The notes under the pieces: generated by a model
The model's input: the letters and a program-made list of their open reading frames with translations, nothing else
Database searches by the model: none
Told to the model about the DNA's origin: nothing
Translations under genes and position numbers: made by a program
Source of the DNA: Ichthyophonus hoferi
Lineage: Eukaryota; Opisthokonta; Ichthyosporea; Ichthyophonida; Ichthyophonidae
Direction of reading: 5' to 3'
Length of the DNA: 12,975 nucleotides
Assembly (NCBI GenBank): GCA_002751075.1
Contig: NAOQ01000813.1
Span: forward strand, 2,778-15,752
Part shown: positions 1-6,100 of the stretch, in pieces
Layout: every line of letters begins with the position of its first letter
How positions within the stretch are numbered: the first letter of the stretch is position 1

Positions 1-59
1 GTAATAGTAATAGTAATAGTAATAGTAATAGTAATAGTAATAACAATAGCAATAGTAGC
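1..59. repeat. GTAATA hexanucleotide microsatellite
   Basis: About seven near-perfect copies of gtaata run from the first base and then decay into gtaataacaatagcaatagtag. This probably lies in a NUP54 intron, since the first recognised exon starts at 223 and continues a gene whose 5' exons are off the window. Bases 60-222 contain no exon that I can recognise. Confidence 0.85.
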
Positions 60-222
60 AGGACTGACGACACTTATATTAACACTAAGAGTAAGAGTAA
101 ATGGAAATATAATGAAAGTGACATTATAAAAGAATTTAAACCACACAAGCCTTATAATATAATTTCAAACTTTAAATGTATACCATATAAAGGCTAACGA
201 GCATGCACGTGGTATTTCCCAG

Positions 223-312
223 GCAACGGTAAGGTTAGAAATGAGGACCAAGCGAAACCGACCATTATCACCTAGTGAACTCGATCTGCTATATCGATTA
301 GAAGAGATGGAG
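223..312 (+). CDS. NUP54: NUP54 exon (antepenultimate to the stop)
   Basis: Thirty codons from ATVRLEMRTK to LLYRLEEME, predicted helical. The acceptor is tatttcccag ending at 222 and the donor is GTGAGG from 313; both boundaries are phase 0. The frame is also open upstream to 163, and a weaker acceptor (ataaag, ending at 192) would start the exon at 193 and add ten residues (ANEHARGISQ). I prefer 223 because its pyrimidine run is better. The earlier acceptor remains possible because the added residues keep a loose match to the helix before IKQE in the human protein. Confidence 0.75.
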
Positions 313-1685
313 GTGAGGCCAGTGCATGGTGTATATATTTTTATTGCTGAGAGTGTATATTTTATGATTCATGCTCTAGTTATGATAGATGATAGGTGGG
401 ATAAGAGGATGGAGAAGAATGATTGGAAGAGAAGGGTTTGGAATGATGTGTACACTTACTTTATATGGAAGGCCATTCTCGGTTGATTCTATTGGTTTAT
501 TGGGTGTTATTTTTGTTCTATAAATAGATTTAGTACATATATCACTGGTTGGATAAAGGGCGTGTTGACTATACCAAAAGAAATTTTTTTTTTTTGAAAA
601 ATAGGGGGACTTGGTCATTTTGTAGGTGATAGGGATTATTGTGAAAAGAATAAACCGACTTGGATGGATAGAAAAAGCCAATAGAAACACAAAGGGAGGG
701 AGAAGAACCTATTGGATAATTGCATAAAGAAAATAGGAAACAGTCTTGAAATGTAGGTATGCATGTATGGGATCAACTAAAGAAAAGAAGTGGAGGAGAA
801 AGACATAGCAGGAGGCTACTGTGGTACCCCGCTAACACTATACTGTACAATACTATACTGTACAATACTATACTGTACTATACTATACTGTACAATACTA
901 TGCTGTACTATATTGTACAATACTATATTGTACAATACTCTACTACACTATACTGTACAATACTATACTATACTATACTATACTATGCTATGCTATACTA
1001 TACTATACTATACTATACTGTACTGTACTGTACTATACTATTATATACTATACTATACTATACTATACTGTACTGTACTATACGATATTACTTTTGTTTA
1101 TATATATATACTTACACACATATATATATACAGGCCCAACTGGACGACCCTTCGTCGTATACAGGGCGTGTACAAGAATTGATGCAACGACAAAGTATGA
1201 TGGATACCTCGGATCTATCCGATACCATGGCACTAACCAATGAAGAACAAGCAATGACGACTAAGGTGGGTGTTCATTGGTGATAACGTAGTAGATTATG
1301 GTTGGTAGGGATGGTAGATATAATTGTTGGTTATTGGTTTATACTTGTGTTTAAATGCACATTTATGTTCATATATATATACTATCGCACTATCCCACAT
1401 ATATACTTACATTGTTCCATACCCCCTCCAACACACACCAATAATGATGTAAGTATAAGTTTTTAGACAGGTATGTGTACCATGCCGTACCTTTAAGACT
1501 TTTATTACAACACATGCTTATAATGACCATAGTGTAGTATAAACTAAGTAAACTGACCTATACTCTGTACTCTACAGTATTTGCTACACCAGCAAGAAGC
1601 ACTCAACTGTCTAACGGCTATTTTAAAGGAAGGGATGGATGATCTTGCTATTATCACAGATGAATTACGGAAAGCTTACTCGTAA
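223..1685 (+). CDS. NUP54: Nucleoporin p54, C-terminal part (3 exons; 5' part outside window)
   Basis: Exons 223-312, 1134-1265 and 1578-1685 join in phase 0 at both junctions and give the last 109 residues of an Nup54-like protein. The best-matching blocks are LDDPSSYTGRVQELMQRQ, against human LNAPTQFKGRLNELMSQIR as I recall it, and LLHQQEALNCLTAILKEGMD, against human LKQQQEGLSHLISIIKDD. The block VRLEMRTKRNRPLS matches human IKQEIQRKSGYAIQ. Nup54 is an FG nucleoporin that assembles with Nup62 and Nup58 in the central transport channel of the nuclear pore; this C-terminal part is the helical coiled-coil region used for assembly, so no FG repeats are expected here. The residues joining the two conserved halves (DTSDLSDTMALTNEEQAMTT) diverge from the vertebrate sequence. 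Human NUP54 has about 507 residues, so most of the gene lies upstream of base 1. The stop is TAA at 1683-1685. The neighbour ATP6V1D is convergent. Confidence 0.88.
838..1085. repeat. Pentanucleotide array (TATAC and variants) in NUP54 intron
   Basis: About 245 bases built on a 5-base period: tatac, tactg, tacaa and tgcta words alternate, as in actatactgtacaatactata. It fills the centre of the 821-base intron between the exons ending at 312 and starting at 1134. Because 5 is not a multiple of 3, every frame repeats each 15 bases and stays open, giving artefactual YxTIL-like translations. It is followed by TA runs at 1099-1131 that lead into the splice acceptor. The rest of the intron (313-837) holds no recognisable feature. 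Confidence 0.9.
1134..1265 (+). CDS. NUP54: NUP54 penultimate exon
   Basis: Forty-four codons, AQLDDPSSYTGRVQ to EQAMTTK, carrying the conserved YxGRxxELM signature of Nup54. The acceptor is tatatacag ending at 1133, directly downstream of TA-rich microsatellite DNA; the donor is GTGGGT from 1266. Phase 0 at both ends. Base composition is clearly more even than in the flanking introns, as expected for a conserved exon. Confidence 0.9.
1578..1685 (+). CDS. NUP54: NUP54 last coding exon with stop
   Basis: Thirty-five codons plus TAA. The acceptor is ctctacag ending at 1577, phase 0. The sequence begins YLLHQQEALNCL and ends DELRKAYS. It corresponds to the final amphipathic helix of Nup54. The vertebrate C-terminal residues after that helix (HIRGGVFS, as I recall) are replaced by a short KAYS end. 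Confidence 0.88.
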   Translation, partial: YLLHQQEALNCLTAILKEGMDDLAIITDELRKAYS

Positions 1686-1706
1686 AATGGGGCCTGTAGA
1701 TTGGCT

Positions 1707-1712
1707 ATTAAA
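1707..1712 (+). promoter_or_regulatory. Candidate NUP54 poly(A) signal ATTAAA
   Basis: ATTAAA, the commonest variant hexamer, lies 22 bases after the NUP54 stop, and a T-rich element (tatttttttgc, about 1748-1758) follows about 35-45 bases later, a workable downstream-element spacing. It would give a very short 3' UTR. The next canonical AATAAA on this strand is near 2531, so a longer UTR is the alternative. Confidence 0.4.
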
Positions 1713-2333
1713 GGTTATAAAATTTTAATTATGAGGGAAATGATGGACTATTTTTTTGCAGTAATGAATCATGTGCCGTGGTTATGTATATTAGTTATTA
1801 CTACTAGTGTGTTTTTACTGACAAAAAATGGATTCTCTGTCTTCCTATGTGTGTACCGTGATCTGTGTAATTATATATATATAGTATTACATCATTTCAA
1901 ACATCAAAGGGAATAGTCGATATTTTCTTTGCTTTTCTCTGCCTTGGTTAGACAGAAATCCTGAAACTTGATTTAGTTTTTTTATACAGTTCTGGTACTA
2001 TGTGGATATAGTATTATTCACGCCCTTAATTTCATACGCTCTATGGGTTAGTTTTCAATCATCTAACGGAGATCTTACTGGTGCATGCTGCGAGACAAAT
2101 AGGTATGATTGGGTACATTGGATCATGGTGTTAGTTTGGAATATCACATAATCTGACGATCTATACTATAAAATGCAACTCCTTCACAAGCATCAAGTAA
2201 CAATGACTCAACTCTAATTGGTTGTTCTGATCGTTTGTGTAGCCCACCTGCACATGTTTTATATTTACACATTAAAATAACTATAATTGCAATCTAAGAA
2301 AGCAAGAAAATATTTCAACTCACTAATGATACT

Positions 2334-2490
2334 GTATATAATTTTAATTCGCCTTTATGATTTGGTGTTTAATCTAGCTGTATGATTCATGTCAACACGC
2401 TGATCATGATTCTTGAATACCAATCAGATGTGATTTACATAACTACCACATCCAATACATTGCTAGCTTTAAATCTAGTTCATTAATTTT
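2334..2490. repeat. Diverged direct repeat, copy 1
   Basis: Matches 2553-2714 at an offset of about 219-222 bases. Shared blocks, in the same order, are ataattttaattcgccttta / ataattttaattcaccttta, gatttggtgttta / aatttggtattta, gaataccaatcaga / gaatgccaatcaga, and catccaatacattgct / cctccaatacattgct. Identity by eye is roughly 70 percent with small indels. No terminal inverted repeats, target-site duplications or coding capacity are visible, so this could be an old tandem duplication or two copies of a short non-autonomous element. Confidence 0.7.
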
Positions 2491-2552
2491 TATTATTATA
2501 TTATACCTCTTGATATTCATTGCACCACTAAATAAATCAAACTAGGGATAGT

Positions 2553-2714
2553 TTATATAATTTTAATTCACCTTTACAATTTGGTATTTATTAATACAGC
2601 TTTCCAATTGACGTTTCTATGTTAATCTTGACTCTTGAATGCCAATCAGAGGTGATGCATCTAACTGTCACCTCCAATACATTGCTCACATTAATCTCTC
2701 AGCCAATGTTTTTC
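2553..2714. repeat. Diverged direct repeat, copy 2
   Basis: Second copy of the sequence at 2334-2490, same orientation, separated from it by about 60 bases of AT-rich DNA. The conserved blocks are listed under copy 1. Its middle part (about 2590-2632) is the least similar segment. Which copy is closer to the ancestral state cannot be judged from two sequences. Confidence 0.7.
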
Positions 2715-2974
2715 AATTCTAATTGTCTGTACAGCTAATCATATTAAACTGGCTAATTAATACATAATAGCAATAGTAATAATAATTGTGACCGTTACTG
2801 TGGAGCTGATGGTATTATAGTATGTATTAGATTATATGATACTATAATGCACAATAAATAGCATTGCTTACACTGGCCCATGCAGATAAAACATTATTAA
2901 ATATCATTGAGAAATTTTTTGATGAAATGCAACGCAATATCTTGCACAGTCTATTACAAGTATCTACATAATAT

Positions 2975-2980
2975 TTTATT
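2975..2980 (-). promoter_or_regulatory. Candidate ATP6V1D poly(A) signal AATAAA
   Basis: Plus-strand TTTATT, that is AATAAA on the coding strand, 60 bases beyond the ATP6V1D stop codon. It is the first canonical hexamer downstream of the gene. It implies a 3' UTR of roughly 80 bases. Confidence 0.55.
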
Positions 2981-3039
2981 TAATATATTATATAAATATC
3001 ATGCCGCCAATCACATTGTGGAGTTAAAAGCTGTTTGTT

Positions 3040-3116
3040 TTACACTACAATGTCATCCTCGTCTTCGTCCTCTTCCTCACCACCCAGATTGGCTATGCCC
3101 GTTGCTAGGGACTCAA
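3040..3116 (-). CDS. ATP6V1D: ATP6V1D exon 9 (stop codon)
   Basis: TT completes a Val codon, then ESLATGIANLGGEEEDEDED and DIVV, ending with TAA at 3042-3040. The acceptor is a good polypyrimidine one (ccccttctcag). The acidic run is like the acidic human tail (EEKDEDLLFE) but longer, and the end residues differ. The assignment rests on frame, phase, acceptor and the acidic tail; sequence identity is low. Confidence 0.85.
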
Positions 3117-6100
3117 CTGAGAAGGGGGTGATATACATTTTTTCGTCAGCATCCCATAGTATAAAATAGGATCAAGCCATGTGGTATACCAAGTGAAAAT
3201 ATTAAAATTACATTCTGATTGATTAAATGTTTTAATACTTTAATCATAGGTTATAAAAGTATAATAAAATAAATAAGTCTTTAATAGAAGAATCTTTAAT
3301 ATATATATATATATAATACAAGATAGAAAAAATAAAGGTTTGGTAAAGTATAATAGACGGCGAGGACGTGATCTGGGTTCAAATCGAGTACTATTAATAT
3401 GATTATACATATAAGATAGAAAATAAATAAAGATATAGCCTAAGAGAGAGACAAACAAACAGGGCATGTAAACATATATATCTATATTTGCAGGAAGGTG
3501 GTAGGTATAATAAGTTCCTATCTAAATAGCTATACCATTATCCAGATTTGGTATTGTTTACAGCATATATTACACTGAGAACAAAAAAAAATAGAGAGAA
3601 AAAGCAAATCCATGTTTAAGTCCGGAGACGTTTTTAAATAATTCTGTAGGTATATATGTATCATGTACCTATCAATAGGTTTGCATATATATAAGCATAA
3701 GGATTTGCAATATAAAAATTAATGATGATAATAAGAACAAAACGTATATTATGTTCCTACCCTGTATCCTTACTATACTAATAATCAGAGTTGGTTATAA
3801 TATTAAAGTTAAAATTAATACTAAAATATTAACGCAAATGAATAGATATATAAAAAATATATAATAGTATAGCGTATAGTATATATTATTCTTATTATTC
3901 TTCTTATTACAGACAGCAAACCCCATTTCAATCTCATTAAGACAGTGGAAATATATAGTATATACAACACAAACACCACAAGAACAGTCAAAACAGAGAA
4001 TAGAAGTTATGTATGTATTATATATGTATGTATATATATATATATATATATATAATATCTCTTCTGCCTATCTATCTCTACTATATTCTTACTATACTTA
4101 CACTCACCTGTATTACTGTCTGCTTCCTCCAATTTCTTCAAAGCTTCTTTGGCGTCTTTATCTTTCTTCTTCTTGTTTTGAACCTTTTTCAATCTATACC
4201 ATACAAAATAATGAGAATGGTTCGAGGGTCATGGATGCAGCAATGGCACAAGGATTGTGATTTTAAAACAATGGTGAGAGAGGAAGAGTGCAATAGAGTG
4301 TGGTGTAGTGTAGCGTAATGTAATACCAAACACACGCACAATACACTTACTACACCTTAAACTACACTTGGAAATGCCTGCTTGGTCTATGTGACAGTTA
4401 AGAGAGAAACAGTTTTTCATAAATATATATATATATTATTCATTTACTTTATATATTCATAGGCTACTAAGGGTTTTATTTTTTAATGTTGTTCCTTAAC
4501 CAATCATTCTTTTATTTTATTTTATATATTCATAGGCCACTATGGAAAGAATGAATGAAAGGGGAAAAAAAAAAGAAAAAAAGAAAGAAAAAAGAAAGAG
4601 AAGGTAAAGGTTACAAAATGATGAAACAGTAATAGAAAGAGAGAATATTAAAACAGTACACTTAATAGGATATAGGATAAGGTAGAAGATAGTAGAAACG
4701 AAGGATACCAAGATTAGAGCATAAAAGAAATAAATACAAGGGATTTCATGTTTACTTAAACTGAATCAGAATATAGTAAGATATTATATGATATAGTAAT
4801 GAAATAATACCAATATAATATGATATGGCAAGATATAGTATGACATTACACGCCATACAGACCCTCTCTACCTAAGGTAAGGTATAAAGTTTAGTACTCA
4901 CCTGAAGAACTCCTCTCTCTCGGATTCATCTAATTCACTATTCACATAGGCCACAGTTCTCTGTTACCATAGTTACCATAGCGGGCTGTTAGCAATAACA
5001 GTAGGCACACCATGAGGAGTTATGTATGATGAAGCATGTAGTTAAAGTGGTTATAATATAAACATTTACAACATATCTACTATTATTAACAACACAGTCT
5101 TTACAGCTAGAACGTCGTTACGTGGAAGATATAGTATGCCGCAAATTAACCAATCATATTCCTTCAATATAATGGCTATAATTATTTATATACATGTTTA
5201 ATTATTTCTTACCGAAAGCTTGCAAGGTCCCACAACAAAAAAGTAAATATATATATGTACAACTAACAGAGTAAGATATAATAAAGTCTTAGGTTTTCTA
5301 GCCAACTCGTTGTTTCTTATGGATATTTCTCGTTTTTTTGTTTAAAATCTCTATAATAAAAAAATATCAGTCTATAATAATATAAATAAATAGACTATAA
5401 AGACTTAAAGAGAAATATATTAGGTAATAGAGATATGGGATAGTGAGGTTATCCTAATTAATGTATGTTTGGTATACCTTTATTACTACTACTATCAAAT
5501 CATATATATAGAATAGGATAGTATGATAGTAGGATAGCATAAGTGCAAGTATGTATATGCAAAGGCCACACAGAAACAGCACCTATACCTCAATCCTAGG
5601 AATAATGACGTATTCAATAGCATTCACACGACGATTCGTGGCCTTAATGACCTCATCAAGGGTAACGAATGAGGTCTGTCATCCCATTTACATCACACCA
5701 ATGCCAATGCTTAGTTAGTCACAATAATTACTTATAAATAGCTAGCCGATAAACCAATGATGTTTAAGGTCATATTCAAGGCGTTGTGATAGATGTGTAT
5801 GTGTGCCGCTTTATTCATTTTAAATATAGCTGGATATAGCGAAGGGCAGGAATAGATGGGATAAGCAGGTATACGGAAAATATAATATAATATAATATAA
5901 TATAATATAATATAATATAATATAATATAATATAATATAGTGTAATACAATATAATATAGTGTAATATAATATTATACAATATAATACAATATCACATAC
6001 AAACATACACATACACACCTGCAGGGAAGCCAGTTGGACTAATAATTCAACAGCTTTTTGAAAACTATTCTTGCATTGTTGAATTTGTTTTCCTCCCTTA

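Larger units (their letters stand above)
1686..3039. other. Convergent intergenic spacer NUP54 / ATP6V1D
   Basis: About 1.35 kb between two gene 3' ends. It contains the candidate poly(A) signals of both genes, a pair of diverged direct repeats (2334-2490 and 2553-2714) and AT-rich unique sequence. A 71-codon hydrophobic frame at 1701-1916 has no family resemblance that I recognise and no supporting context. I see no RNA gene. Confidence 0.7.

Noticed and set aside
759-1133. Long open frames translating to YNTILYYTIL-like repeats
   Set aside because: They are translations of the period-5 array at 838-1085, which repeats every 15 bases in all frames and lacks stops. Only 1134-1265 downstream is coding, as a NUP54 exon.
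1701-1916. Hydrophobic 71-codon frame after NUP54
   Set aside because: No family resemblance, no splice or promoter context, AT-driven hydrophobic composition; it lies in the convergent spacer over the probable NUP54 poly(A) site.
4219-4235. Second possible polymerase III B-box (ggttcgaggg)
   Set aside because: Lacks the final C of the consensus and has no tRNA-like sequence upstream.
4009-4318. Plus-strand frames opposite ATP6V1D exon 8
   Set aside because: Antisense shadows of exon 8 and the TA microsatellite; the minus-strand product is the conserved V-ATPase subunit.
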